Shown here: positions 23,601-32,290 of the stretch, in pieces
Position numbering within the stretch: the stretch's first letter is position 1
How the letters are laid out: every line of letters begins with the position of its first letter
Origin: Paracentrotus lividus
Taxonomy: Eukaryota > Echinodermata > Echinoidea > Camarodonta > Echinidae
Length of the DNA stretch: 64,000 nucleotides
Direction: 5' to 3'
NCBI GenBank assembly: GCA_940671915.1
Contig: CALNVZ010002100.1
Location: 5,527,971-5,591,970, forward strand
Made by a program: the position numbers and the translations under genes
Notes under the pieces: generated by a model
What the model saw: only the letters and a program-made list of their open reading frames with translations
What the model was told of the DNA's origin: nothing
Database searches by the model: none

Positions 23601-25553
23601 TTTTACAAAGAACATCCTAAACTTTGTATCCTTTGTGATAAATGATGTATTGACTATCAGTAATGAATTGTAAATATAAATGAATTGTAAATATGTGATT
23701 AGTATTGGTTCACTCTTGATATGATATTATATGTAAAAACTATTAGTGATTATTTTAACATTAGCCAAACAAGAAAATATGTTACAGAATATGTCCACTA
23801 TGATTCACAAATATAAAACACTGGCAAATATATGGATTAGTATGTAGTAGCAAGATTTAAAATATTGGGTCAGAATAGAATGTTTTGTGGCCTGACTTAC
23901 ATGTACCCTTCTCCAAATGCATATATACACAAACTCTAATGATGTTCAAGATTAGTTGAGCAAGTCTTGTTACTGTGTGATATGATTTGTGGTTACATGT
24001 TTGTCAATATTTTACTGTTTGAAAAACATCAGTATCCCATTTGAGATCATATTGCTTTATCATGTGTTAGGTTTCAATTTCATTGCTTTTTATTCATTGG
24101 ATGTGAGGAAACTAAACTGAAACATAACCATTTCCTTAGCTACTAATTTCAGCGAAACAAACCAGGAAAGATCATTGTGATATATGATGAAGATGAGAGG
24201 ATATCAACCACCGCTGCAACAACATTTGTAGATAGAGGATTTGATAATGTATTTTTACTATCAGGAGGTTAGTAGACTGTTGTTTATTGGTCGTTATGGT
24301 GCTACTTGTGTTGCCATGGTTACTATAATTTCATGTCTCCTGGTTATCATTAGGTATTCAGAGCTGCAACCTTCATGTTTTCCTCCATAAATGTTTTTAA
24401 TTTTCCACCAGTTTACGATATTTCTTTCCCCGTCATATTTTATTTTAAAAAAAATCATCATATGTTCTTGGTTGGTGTACACTATTTTGTATTGTAAAGT
24501 ATTGTTTTGCGGTTACAAGACGTACAATAATCACATTGTACAATACAAAGTCATGATTTTACAAAGCACAGACATCAACAATGAATTATATTTGTGATGC
24601 ACCTAATTAAACATCAGCTTTTAAAAGGACTTCTTATTCTTTGCCTTTTTGGGTTGCACAAGGTTAATGGCCCTAGATGTTATACTGTACTACATTATTT
24701 TGTAAAATTACCTTTGATCAGAAATAGAGATGATGCTTTAGTATGTAAATTAGTTTGCCTTTGAACAGCAAATTAACTTACATGCAGTTTATACAGTAAA
24801 ACATATTGAGCAAACATTTTTTGTAAATATTTTTTGTATCTCTAAACTCTGGAAATTCACTATTAGTGGTATTATGGTGTGAAAAATAGAATTAAAGTTA
24901 GATGTTTAAGATTACATTTTTTTCTTCTAGGACTTCTGCCAGCTAATCATCTCTATTATGTTCTGGTTTGTTTTTAATGATGCCTACCTATCTGTTTTTT
25001 TTACTGGCTGCCTCTCCCTTCATTTCTTTAATGATACCATTTGTTCCTCTTGTCCTCTCTCTAGAGGTACTTCCCAACATGTATCTGTGTTTTCTTGCAT
25101 TTATTAGTGTAATAGTTAGTTTACTTTGCATGTTTGTCATTTTGTCTCTGACGAAGAGTCTGCTAGGATCAAAAGCTCATACTCTTTTTGATTCAATTTT
25201 TTATTTCTTGCTTAGGTTTGAAGGTAGCAGCCCAGAAGTTCCCCAATGGTCTGATTACAGGTACCCTTCCAGCCTCCTGTAGACCTCCTCCACCACCGCA
25301 AACCTCAAGAACGGCTAAGAAAGTCAAAGCCAAGACTCCGCCCCAGATACCAGCTGATAAGACGACTTTCTCGTCAGACGATCTGGAAAACTTGAACAAC
25401 CAACTGGATGAGAACCTTATCCCAAAAGATAGCGGCAGTCGCTTGAGCCGAGCCACGCCCCAGTCCAACCCAGATCCTAATGCAAAGATACTGTCTTCGA
25501 GATCCTCTACTTCAATGACGACAACGTCGGTTCATTCATCGCCATGGAAATAG
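2069..25553 (+). CDS. CEP41: CEP41, centrosomal protein of 41 kDa (10 exons)
   Basis: CEP41 is a basal-body/centrosome and ciliary protein with a rhodanese-like domain. In vertebrates it is needed for tubulin glutamylation in cilia, and its loss causes Joubert syndrome (established knowledge). Ten exons join with consistent phases into 366 residues plus stop, against 373 in human. Residues 20-32 match the vertebrate N-terminal motif around [16 protein letters not shown] (about 137-148) spans the exon 6/7 junction. The rhodanese-like domain runs from CPYLLLD (about 173) to LITG (about 270). The position of the catalytic cysteine loop holds VIYDEDER, as in human CEP41, so no sulfurtransferase activity is expected. 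The C-terminal exon is Pro/Ser-rich, probably disordered, and ends in PWK like human. Start chosen: ATG 2069, the first in-frame ATG; an upstream ATG at 2053 opens only a short out-of-frame ORF. Introns 2-4 are very long and transposon-filled. Identity is near certain; exon 5 is the least sure part. Confidence 0.96.
2216..2279 (+). CDS. CEP41: CEP41 exon 2
   Basis: Acceptor TTCCAG at 2210-2215, donor GTAAGA at 2280, ending in phase 1. It encodes [19 protein letters not shown], matching the human stretch around KRIPQNPRY. Confidence 0.95.
3376..4150. repeat. Satellite array, part 1 (~70-bp units)
   Basis: Units of the form CCTATGGTTTTTTGGCAC, AAATACCACACAAAA, CCATACAGAAGTACCATACA, GCCAAATACCATAGGA. 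The GGCACAAATACC core is the reverse complement of the core in part 2, so the array switches orientation near 4150. Many one-base indels between units. Confidence 0.85.
4151..6020. repeat. Satellite array, part 2 (~42-bp units, about 44 copies)
   Basis: Each unit contains the palindrome ATACCATACATATGGTAT, then TTGTGCCAAAAA and CCATACAGCA. The repeat lacks stops in several frames on both strands, so very long open frames appear (for example 631 codons on the minus strand at 4030-5925). These are artefacts of the repeat. Confidence 0.92.
6021..6205. repeat. Inverted terminal part of the satellite array
   Basis: TATTCCTATGGTACTTCTAT runs into TACCATAGAAATACATAGGA, forming a hairpin centred near 6110. 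Three copies of a unit containing ATACCACAGGACATT follow. Confidence 0.75.
6206..7170. other. Internal right part of the 4.6-kb element
   Basis: Non-coding. Two degenerate copies of CTTTTTCCGTTGGTGAA (about 6750 and 6948) and of AAAAAATGACGGT (about 6670 and 6870). A (CA)n tract at 7123-7160. Confidence 0.6.
7171..7349. mobile_element. Short inverted-repeat unit at the right end of the 4.6-kb element
   Basis: This 179-bp segment starts GGCTTATGCTAAAGT and ends ACTTTAGCATAAGCC, so it has the same short inverted termini as the whole element. It is not flanked by its own 8-bp duplication. The outer end may be a MITE that mobilised the large element, or that was reused by it. Confidence 0.7.
7350..8655. 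other. Rest of CEP41 intron 2
   Basis: AT-rich DNA with many AGATCT/TAGATCTA motifs between 7430 and 8110, and TACATGTACATGTA near 8110. No exon or mobile element recognised. Confidence 0.5.
8656..8703 (+). CDS. CEP41: CEP41 exon 3
   Basis: Acceptor TTACAG to 8655, donor GTAAGT at 8704. It encodes [15 protein letters not shown], collinear with the human helical segment before NYRYK. Phase 1 in, phase 1 out. Confidence 0.93.
9117..9365 (+). mobile_element. 3' fragment of an RTE-type LINE (reverse transcriptase C-terminus)
   Basis: The open frame reads [20 protein letters not shown], then [11 protein letters not shown], ending near [17 protein letters not shown]. This is the typical C-terminal pattern (RWxGHVxRMxDD...GRPxxTW...AxDRxxW) after the reverse transcriptase of RTE-like LINEs. 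Only about 75 codons remain, with no catalytic part. Confidence 0.85.
10615..10910 (+). repeat. Polypurine minisatellite, ~37-bp units
   Basis: About seven copies of AGAAGAAAGAAGGAAAAACA followed by AAGAAATACATAAGGAAAG. The plus strand is almost pure purine, so it could form triplex DNA. Short open frames on both strands are repeat artefacts. Confidence 0.85.
11574..11609. repeat. (CTA)n microsatellite
   Basis: Uninterrupted trinucleotide repeat in CEP41 intron 3. Confidence 0.95.
13140..13400. repeat. Two-copy tandem duplication (~130 bp)
   Basis: Both copies contain CTGTCTCTTGTTGATCTG and ACTGGAGTCATTAATTCAT, followed by a TGGAAATAA...TTCACA...CAGCAT segment. Non-coding. Confidence 0.85.
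14721..14782 (+). CDS. CEP41: CEP41 exon 4
   Basis: Acceptor TTTCAG to 14720, donor GTGAGT at 14783. It encodes [18 protein letters not shown] followed by VQL, nearly identical to the human segment. Ends in phase 0. Confidence 0.96.
14783..15085. other. Start of CEP41 intron 4
   Basis: AT-rich, with an (AATTC)n-like tract at 14946-14966 followed by ATTTCGTCCATAACATAGTG. This could be the antisense tail of an old retroposon; not certain. Confidence 0.4.
15779..16648. repeat. Cluster of TAACGTTA palindromes
   Basis: TAACGTTA occurs at about 15779, 15918, 15933, 16041, 16340, 16355, 16542, 16548 and 16641, plus TAACGTACGTTA at 15823. It is often embedded in AGATCT. The 18-bp AGATCTAACGTTAGATCT at 16036-16053 is a perfect palindrome. 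Confidence 0.85.
16945..17693. other. Assembly gap (749 N)
   Basis: Run of Ns inside the inverted-end element of CEP41 intron 4; reading frames across it are meaningless. Confidence 0.99.
17792..19872. other. Rest of CEP41 intron 4
   Basis: AT-rich, with a pyrimidine-rich tract at about 18776-18990 and a (TC)n tract at 19848-19863, directly before exon 5. No gene or clear mobile element seen. Confidence 0.5.
19873..19936 (+). CDS. CEP41: CEP41 exon 5 (probable)
   Basis: A (TC)n polypyrimidine tract at 19848-19863 precedes the acceptor CTGCCAG. Donor GTTTGT at 19937 is weak. It reads [21 protein letters not shown], phase 0 in and phase 1 out, exactly as needed to join exons 4 and 6. Only the first residues resemble human (IIQV). 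Placement rests mainly on phase, length and position. Confidence 0.7.
19937..20504. other. CEP41 intron 5
   Basis: AT-rich intron of 568 bp with poly-T tracts; nothing else recognised. Confidence 0.5.
20505..20649 (+). CDS. CEP41: CEP41 exon 6 (acidic/Gly linker)
   Basis: Acceptor TTGTAG to 20504, donor GTGTGC at 20650. It encodes a low-complexity Gly/Ser/acidic linker ending SSRSTLQ, which matches the human SSRSTLQ. Phase 1 in, phase 2 out. Confidence 0.93.
20650..22190. other. CEP41 intron 6 (up to the exon-7 copies)
   Basis: Contains an imperfect direct repeat, 21697-21790 versus 22078-22172 (both with ATGAAG and TTTTTAACATCA, then TTTGTCTAT). Between the copies is a small inverted-repeat element (21785-22040). 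Confidence 0.65.
21785..22040. mobile_element. Small inverted-repeat (MITE-like) element in intron 6
   Basis: The left arm 21785-21818 (GTGATGCATCACA then AATGAGAGACAAGTCGC) is inverted at 22007-22040. Length 256 bp, non-coding. GTGATGCATCAC is itself palindromic. Confidence 0.75.
22191..22296 (+). pseudogene. Truncated extra copy 1 of CEP41 exon 7
   Basis: A ~100-bp duplicate of the first two-thirds of exon 7 with its own acceptor (TTATGCAG to 22190). Over the shared length it differs from the intact exon at only four positions, all synonymous. After the CPYL codons the frame reads one Ile and stops at TAA 22294-22296; the rest of the exon and the donor are missing. If spliced from exon 6 it would give a CEP41 truncated just before the rhodanese domain. 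Confidence 0.9.
22297..22390. repeat. AT-rich microsatellite between exon-7 copies
   Basis: (CAA)n, then CTCTTTTATATAAATATTAT and (ATT)n. The TATATAAAT(ATT)n part recurs after copy 2 (22501-22560) and looks like a SINE/LINE-type tail, so tails may have helped the duplications. Confidence 0.6.
22402..22500 (+). pseudogene. Truncated extra copy 2 of CEP41 exon 7
   Basis: A second duplicate with acceptor TTATACAG to 22401. It differs from the intact exon at about nine positions, seven synonymous, with one Ser-to-Tyr and one Ile-to-Leu change. Similarity ends after the CPYL codons. The frame then runs through (ATA/ATT)n repeat and stops at the start of copy 3, because the 164-bp spacing shifts the frame. 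No donor is seen. Confidence 0.88.
22566..22717 (+). CDS. CEP41: CEP41 exon 7 (intact copy, start of rhodanese domain)
   Basis: The only one of three tandem copies that has the full exon and a donor (GTATTT at 22718). It encodes [17 protein letters not shown]... through [19 protein letters not shown]. Phase 2 in, phase 1 out. Preceded by (ATT)n microsatellite. Confidence 0.96.
22718..23557. other. CEP41 intron 7
   Basis: Contains a GC-richer patch at about 22900-23200 with repeated ACTCGAGCTAG / GTCTAACTCGA-like words, probably a decayed mobile element. No exon seen. Confidence 0.4.
23558..23625 (+). CDS. CEP41: CEP41 exon 8
   Basis: Acceptor CTGCAG to 23557, donor GTATCC at 23626. It encodes [18 protein letters not shown]..., the counterpart of human YPIATLSRTMNPYSND. 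Phase 1 in, phase 0 out. Confidence 0.93.
23626..24152. other. CEP41 intron 8
   Basis: A 527-bp AT-rich intron with nothing recognised. Confidence 0.5.
24153..24267 (+). CDS. CEP41: CEP41 exon 9 (rhodanese core)
   Basis: Acceptor TTTCAG to 24152, donor GTTAGT at 24268. It encodes [14 protein letters not shown] and then [18 protein letters not shown], the degenerate rhodanese active-site loop and following helix/strand, collinear with human. Confidence 0.97.
24990..25200 (+). repeat. Interspersed repeat with hammerhead-like end, copy 1
   Basis: About 200 bp in CEP41 intron 9, similar to 43340-43530. Shared words include GGCTGCCT, ACTTCTTTAAT-like text, TTTGTTCCT, and TTTGTCTCTGACGAAGA with CTGCTA...TCAAAAGCTCA. 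The CTGACGA ... AAAAGCTC end resembles a decayed hammerhead core (CUGANGA ... GAAA), as found at ends of Penelope-type retroelements. Confidence 0.55.
25216..25553 (+). CDS. CEP41: CEP41 exon 10 (last coding exon)
   Basis: Acceptor CTTAG to 25215. It begins [20 protein letters not shown], nearly identical to the human rhodanese C-terminus. A Pro/Lys/Ser-rich tail follows, ending in SSPWK and TAG 25551-25553. The open frame with a Met at 25188 is intron read-through, not a separate gene. A possible polyadenylation signal AATAAA lies at 26062. Confidence 0.97.
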
Positions 25554-27600
25554 AGCACTTTGCAACATTCAGGGTAAAATCCTCGTCCCCTTATCCAGTT
25601 TGAAATTTAAATAGGGGGATCCTATGCAACAAGACCTAAAAATATGTTCCGAAACTTCTCTAAAAATCTGATAAAGTAAACTAATCTTATTTTCCACTTT
25701 TATTTAGTTCCAGTGCACTGGTCTTGCATCATTTATGACTGAACTTATGGTCTATGGTGAAAACTCTCTATAATGAAGTCCTTTGATGAAAAAAAAATTG
25801 TGCCAATCATTTGTGTTGATTTATGGAGCACCTATGTTGATACAAAACGACAGCATTGTATGGTGCATATGTATACCTGTTTCAACAAATATTTGGCATT
25901 TCAAGTCATAAAACAGTGTCCTATTAATATTTTACAAAGTGCTACATGCAAACAAATTTTCATAATCACAATTTAAAATATTCTTCTTGGTTTGGTTTGT
26001 TATCCATTGTTAAACAAAGATTTTTTTTTAGCCAAGCCCCTGAGGGTTGACTAGTTCCTTTAATAAACACTGGTCAGGTGTATGTCAGTATAAAATTATT
26101 TTAAATGCTTGGAAACATGACGTCCCATGACAAAAGGAAGCAACTCTGAAAAATGATGTTTTCTGTAAAAGAGCAAAATGTATCCGTCATTTACATTGAT
26201 GTCAATGGAATCTCAAAATGTTGTTCCTTATAAATATCTTTAAGCTGAATAAACTTTTATTTATGAAACTTTGCCATAAATTTGCACTAAATGAAATATG
26301 AAAACATCAAAAAACCCAAAATTGGTTAATATGTCACAAGCTTCCTTTTGTCATGGGATGGCAGTTACACATCTGAATATCATCTGGAAATGAAACACTG
26401 TCTGTTATATCATTGTATATAGGTCTATTGTCTATTTGATAATGTGGCAGTCTATGATCATTTTCTTGTGTACCTAACTACTTATTTTGCCCTACATTGA
26501 CCAAAAAAACATGACAAAAATGATGTATCCCGTAATAGAGCTAAATGTTTCTGTCCTTTACTCTGGCATCAATGCAATGTCATAATGCCTTGCCTGACAT
26601 ATCTTTTAGCAGGATGAGTGTTTATTGATAATAATTTCGATAATTTGGTTAGGGAGAAGAGTACACTAGATAGAATATGAAACACCAAAAACTCAAAATG
26701 TAACTTGCTTCCTTTTTGCCTATATTGGGTCCTTAATCACATGAATTAATCAGAATATTGCATTGGCCTGAATACTTTGTAGTTTAATTTGTTGTTGTTC
26801 CAAGGGTTTAATTATGACAAGGGTATGTTAGTGGCTTACCTACATTGTGTGCATTAGAATTTTACATAGTCATCTTCAAAGTTTATTTACAAGTGCATCC
26901 ACTGATTCTCACTTAAAAGAAAAAAAAATCTTTAAAAGCTATCTGTTATTGATTGTATCCATTAATCTTACCAGACCTTTTCCTCCACTATGAATATAAA
27001 CATGTAATTTATTTTAGTCATACATTTTGAACCTGCTATTTGGATTTCTGACCCCTTGATGTACAGAAAATTTTTAATTTATGTTGACAGCAAAACAAAT
27101 TCTTTGCAAACTGCCAAAACATCATATAAAATGTATACCTATATTGTATGGTGGTATGGTTGTCTTCTACTAGTAACTGAATTTGAAATTGTACCAGTAT
27201 TTGATGTTGAAATTGAAAGTTATTCACCACAATTGTTATTCTAACTGATTTGTGTAATGACACCAGCTTCCTACTTCTTCGGCTTTGTAATGAAATGCTC
27301 AGAAAGGGGGTGAATGTATCTTGGAACGAAGTGAAAGTGAATTCCATGTCAACTTTTAAGAAGTTTATTATACCAGTGAGTTGAGTTTCTCCCTTGTGGC
27401 TTTGTAATGCAATCTTCAGTTCAGTCAATGCTTACATTTATTAGATTGAAATATAAATTGAAACCTAGTCAATTGTATTTATGTCATCTTGAAATTGATT
27501 AATTGCGTGGGACAGAAAAGATCGCTTCAAGAGTTTTCATAATCTATAATTGTGTTTCCTGTAGCACCTAAATATGGTTTTTGCAAGTACATGTACATTA
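25554..27600. other. 3' flank of CEP41
   Basis: AT-rich DNA, probably including the CEP41 3' UTR (AATAAA at 26062 and 26248). Contains a MITE-like element (26123-26358). No further gene seen. Confidence 0.5.
26123..26358. mobile_element. MITE-like element with 19-bp inverted ends
   Basis: TCCCATGACAAAAGGAAGC at 26123-26141 is exactly inverted at 26340-26358. 236 bp, non-coding. A decayed relative seems to follow at about 26500-26720. Confidence 0.85.
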
Positions 27601-27604
27601 TGCA

Positions 27605-27690
27605 TTCTAAAAGTGGGCGGAGGGAGTTTCATCATTGCTCGAGAGTCAGTAAGCCCTCGTAAAAGGGAAAATGCTGACTGAAATAAATTA
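27605..27690 (+). mobile_element. RTE-type LINE 3' tail fragment
   Basis: GAGAGTCAGTAAGCCCTCGT plus the following AAGGGAAA match the end of the LINE fragment at 9290-9365. Only the last few codons and the start of the 3' UTR remain. Confidence 0.6.
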
Positions 27691-27759
27691 TGATGAAAAG
27701 GTATTCAGTACTTTCACCATGGCAGCATTCCTAATGTACTAATTTAATACTGATTAAAC

Positions 27760-28322
27760 GGGGTCATCTCGATAGTCCGCGGGTCTGATAGTCCGCGGGT
27801 CCTATAGTCCGCGGGTCCTATAGTCCGCGGGTCCGATAGTCTGCGGGTCCGATAGTCCGCGGGTCCTATAGTCCGCGGGTCAGATAGACCGCGGGTCCGT
27901 TAGTCCGCGGGTTCGATAGTCCGGGGGGGGGGGGGGGTTTTGTTTGTTAATCTGAAGGTTCGTTATTCCGAAAATAGTAAAAGGTTCATTATTCCGAAAA
28001 TGGATAAGTCCAAAAATGGATAGTCCGAAAATGGAAAAAAGGTTCGTTAGTCCGAAAAATAGAAAAAAGGTTCGTTAGTCCGCAAATAGAAAAAAGGTTC
28101 GTTAGTCCGAAAATAGAAGAAGGTTTGTTAGTCCGAAAATGGAACCTTTTTTTCATTTTCGGACTATCGAACCCTTTTTCCATTTTCGGACTAACGAACC
28201 TTTTTTCCATTTTCGGACTAATGAACCTTTTTTCCATTTTCGGACTAACGAACCATGAGAGTAACAAACATCACCACCCCCCCCCTTCGCAGACTAATGG
28301 ACCCGCGGACTACCGGGCTGTA
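27760..28322. mobile_element. Foldback element of modular direct repeats (TU-like)
   Basis: Ten 16-bp units (GATAGTCCGCGGGTCC and variants) at 27771-27930 and a G-run are followed by ~30-bp units with GGTTCGTTAGTCCGAAAAT. Their inverted copies (ATTTTCGGACTAACGAACC) run to 28255, and one inverted outer unit lies at 28300. The 11-bp repeat ACTGATTAAAC flanks it at 27749-27759 and 28323-28333. The architecture (inverted ends made of short direct repeats) matches the TU foldback class of sea urchin. Confidence 0.85.
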
Positions 28323-28389
28323 ACTGATTAAACTTTGTATGAAATCTATGAGTGTAGTGAAGTATTACAGACTTTTCTTATTACCTGTA

Positions 28390-28650
28390 CAGTCCCCTCC
28401 CATTATAATGAGATCCTCAGGGCCAAACCAAATACCTTGTTAAACTGGACACCTAAGGGTGATTCACTAACATTTAAAATCAATCCTAACTTCGGACCTA
28501 TGGAACTATAACATGGTTATTGATCCTAAAATTGATTTTATCCCATTTGGGATTGATAATTTAGCTGTTAATGAATCACCCCCCCCCCCATGTTTGACAT
28601 TTATAGACAGGGAGAATCGCCTTGTTCGAACAAAATCTCATTTAACAGTC
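28390..28650. mobile_element. MITE with CAGTC... inverted ends, copy 1 (eroded)
   Basis: Starts at TA-CAGTCCCCTCCCATTATAA; its right end is eroded (TTAACAGTC). The interior GGGTGATTCACTAACATTTA is shared with copy 2. Confidence 0.7.
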
Positions 28651-28870
28651 CTGAAACAGAAAAGATCGCTCTGAGAGTTTTCATGATTTAAAGTCGTGTA
28701 TCCTATTTGTCCCAAATATGGTTTTTGTTAGTAGATTTATCATGCTATAAATATTTTGGCAAAAAGGTATTCAGTACTTTCACCGTGGCATGGCTAAAAA
28801 TGTGTTATTTTATAAAAATTTATTAGTGTAGACTGTAGTGTATTATTCCAAATTTTTCTTATTACCTGTA

Positions 28871-29152
28871 CAGTCCCCTCCCATTATAATGAGATCCTCA
28901 GGGCCAAACCAAATACCTTGTTAAACTGGACACCTGTGGGTGATTCACTAACATTTAAAATCAATCCTAACTATGGACCTATGGAACTATAACATGGATA
29001 TTGATCCTAAAATTGATTTTATCCCATTTGGGATTGATTTTAGCTGTTTAATGAATCGCCCCTTGGGCACATAAGTGCATGTGCTCATGTTTGACATTTA
29101 GACCGTGAGAATCGCCTTGTTATAACAAAATCTCATGCTCCTGAGTAGACTG
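28871..29152. mobile_element. MITE with CAGTC... inverted ends, copy 2
   Basis: CAGTCCCCTCCCATTATAA at the left and GAGTAGACTG at the right, with TA on both sides: mariner-type organisation. Related to 39823-39978. Confidence 0.75.
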
Positions 29153-29155
29153 TAT

Positions 29156-31035
29156 TAAGTGCAAATGTGTGAGTGTGCAGATTTGCTATTACACACAAAA
29201 GATCAGTTGTAATTAAAAAATATGGAAAGTCAAAACAAATCTAACCGATCAATTCCCTTACATAGAAATAAATAATGTTCTCACATTGCTGATTAATTGA
29301 ATTTATAATATATCTGGACTGAATGTTGAAGAGAAAATGTAATTTGTAATGTAGTGCAATACAGAGCAGAAACAATATACTTGCAGTGTATATTTAGTCA
29401 TTTAATAGTGATAAAACAAGTCTAAACCAGACATATTTATCTTAATCCCTCACCCCTCTTTGCTACTGTCTTATTGTACTATCTGGTTGTCCATGTTTAT
29501 ATACAGTAGTTATATTTTTTAATAACATGCCAAAGTATTCTTTTACAAATTTATTTAATGCAGTAATCATGGCCAAGCCTGTTATATGTCTTACACCATG
29601 TTATGAATTTACACTTTAAGGGATTAGATTGGAATTTAAAGTTTATTCCAGATCAAAAATTATTTTTTATAGGTAAGCCCTATTGATTGACATATATATG
29701 TTATGCCTGAGTTTAAATATTTTGTTGCACCTGAAGCACTATTGTTTATAGCACTGCACTTGTCATTTAGTAGATGACATGCAATAATTCATGCTACTTT
29801 GTAGTATAATTGTATGATTCTAGAATTTGTATATATGTTGTTATTTTGGATGTGAGAACTATTAGTGCAGTATTCCAGCTGAACAATTGAATGTGATAAT
29901 ACAATAGCTACAGCTAGACAGATTCATGAAGGGCTCTAACCCCTTTAAAAAATATCAAACATAAAACCCATGCCCCAAAATTCCCTTTTTTGGTCACAAG
30001 CACATAACACCCTTCCTATTCTTCCAGTTGTGATTTACAATTATATGGAGTAAAAAGTATATGATATATGTAAATGTAATTTATTCAGTCATATGCCTTT
30101 TTGCAAGTAATGTTGCCAAAATGTATTTAAAATTTGAATGATTAAAAAAAGGAGATGACCTCTATTTATTCCCAATCACATTTTGATCCAAGTTCTTATT
30201 ATCCATTCGGTTGAAATGTATATGTAGCTACATTGAATCTGCACTTGAAAATATAATACTTTGTGCTACTGCTTGTCTAAAATGACATAATTCATTCAAA
30301 AGCTGTATTTTGTTTATATACATATTGTAAAAAGCAATTCTATGATAGAAGAGATAAATAAATTTTGTTCATTTATGGTACATAGTCGTTCTACCGTTTT
30401 TTGTTGTTTGTCTAAAATGAAATTCTGAATGCGTGAAACAAGACAAATACTAAACTATCTGTGAAATCCAAGTTCTATATATTGGAATCACAAATACACT
30501 GTATTAACAAGAAAGTAATCTCCATTTTATTTTCTAAATGTAACATATAAGACTATTCCTGACTGACAAAATCTGTCAGAATTTTATTTTATTAAAAAAA
30601 AAAAAAAAATATTAGAATGTTGCGATCCTTTACAAGAGGTGAAAAAGGTCGATAGTTATCCTAGAATTTTTTTAATTTATCAGGGTAAAGTCAGGGAATT
30701 TTGTTCTCTGAACTAATGGAAACCCTCAAATTGTTATCAGAGATAAGGGGGAATGTGCCTTATGCAATCAAACGTGGAACAGGGGAAAACCCTCCTGAAG
30801 GCCTTCCTGCTTGAGAAGGTAAGAACTCTCCCAAATGGGTAGCAGGCAATGGGAGAAAATCCTATTTTGCTTCTGCGACCGAGTGAACTGTTGTACTATT
30901 ACTATATCATAAATCTTCATATCACTCTAGAAAATGCAACGTTGAAGCTAAACGCCTCGTCTTCTACTTTATAAGGAAAGGAATATTACAAATGATAATT
31001 GTGGTATGCAGTCATGCACTTTACACATATACCTA
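29156..31035. other. Intergenic stretch
   Basis: AT-rich, poly-A tract near 30597. No gene, repeat family or RNA recognised. Confidence 0.5.
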
Positions 31036-32290
31036 CAGTTGAGGCCAAAAGTTTGCATACACCTGGTATGAAACCATATAACTAAGATTTTTACCTTCAT
31101 AAGAATATTGGGCATCATTTATTTCGATGAAGATAGGTATGGTATTTACTTTGTCTTCAGACAGTATGTTTTCATAAAAGATATTTAGAAACATATATGC
31201 TTGATCTTACTTCGGTTTGGTTAAATTCAATGAGTCAAAAGTTTACATACACCAACCAAAATTAGTGATGATGCTGCGTGTATTTTGCTTTATTTTTCAT
31301 TTTTCACTTGTTGAAGTTGTCAACAAGCTTTCTATAAAGCTCTCGTCAGGCTATTTTCCATTCCTCCATCAAGATTGCAACAATTCAGTCCCATTTACAA
31401 CTTTCCTTGGGCGAATAGCATTTTTGGCATCTTCCCATATGGTTTGTACAGGGATCTCATCTAGACATGTAACAATCCCTTCGTTATCTCCCCCTTTCTC
31501 TCTCTCAGCTACTGCAAAAACAATTCAAATGAATGTTTGGGTTATGATGATGATTAAAGACTCAATTTTAATATGGTTCCAACCTTAAGCCGAGCATATT
31601 GATATGATGCTACATGCTCCAACATCACACTACACGAACAGTGTATAAACCCCATTAATAAACCCTATTGATTGTAAAATGTGATGTTGGAGTATGTAGC
31701 ATCATATCAATATGCCAGCCTGAAAGTTGGAACCATATTAAAATTGAGTCTTTAATCACCATAATCAGCCAGACATTCATTTAGATAAGTTTTTCGAGTG
31801 GGTAAATAGAGAAAAGGGGGATTAAGGAGGGGTTGTCACACGTGTAGATGAGATCCCTGTACAAGTCATATGAACAGACCCCCAAAAATGGTGTCGCCAA
31901 CAGAATCCTTCAAATGGGACTTAATCTTTGCAATCTTGCTGGAGGAATGGACAATAATCTCAGGAGAAGTATATAGAAAGCTTGTTGACAGCTTCAATAA
32001 AGTGAAAAATAAAAAATAAGGAAAATACAGGCAGTTTGCCATCACCAATTTTGGTTAGTGTATGTAAACTGTTGACCAGTTGAAATTTATCCAAACTGAA
32101 GTAAGATCACACATATAATATATGTTTTCTAAATATCTTGAATTAAACTACTCTCTGAAATATAGGTAGAATGAATACCTAACCATATTCATCAAAATAA
32201 ATGATGCCCAATTTTCTTAAGAGTGGCTAAAATTGTATTTTTAATGTTTTTTTACTAGGTTGTAATGTTAAACTTTTGGCGCTCAAAATG
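31036..32290. mobile_element. Giant hairpin derived from a Tc1/mariner-like element
   Basis: The left end TA-CAGTTGAGGCCAAAAGTTTG resembles Tc1-like ends (...AAAGTTTACATACACC, also at 31235 and 32060). The right end is TTTTGGCGCTCAAAATG-TA. Nearly the whole sequence is one inverted repeat: left arm about 31036-31630, loop about 31631-31678, right arm to 32290. The 123-codon frame at 31217 lies inside the arm and is not a recognisable transposase. Confidence 0.85.

Larger units (their letters stand above)
27510..29155. repeat. Tandem segmental duplication
   Basis: Two copies start at about 27510 and 28665 (ACAGAAAAGATCGCT, then AAATATGGTTTTTG, AAAAGGTATTCAGTACTTTC and TTATTACCTGTACAGTCCCC). 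Copy 1 contains the foldback element 27760-28322; copy 2 lacks it. Confidence 0.8.

Noticed and set aside
25188..25553. Separate 121-codon gene starting at Met 25188
   Set aside because: The first ten codons are intron 9; the rest is the last CEP41 exon.
31217..31588. 123-codon frame as a transposase
   Set aside because: It lies in one arm of the foldback element; no DDE pattern or HTH can be seen.
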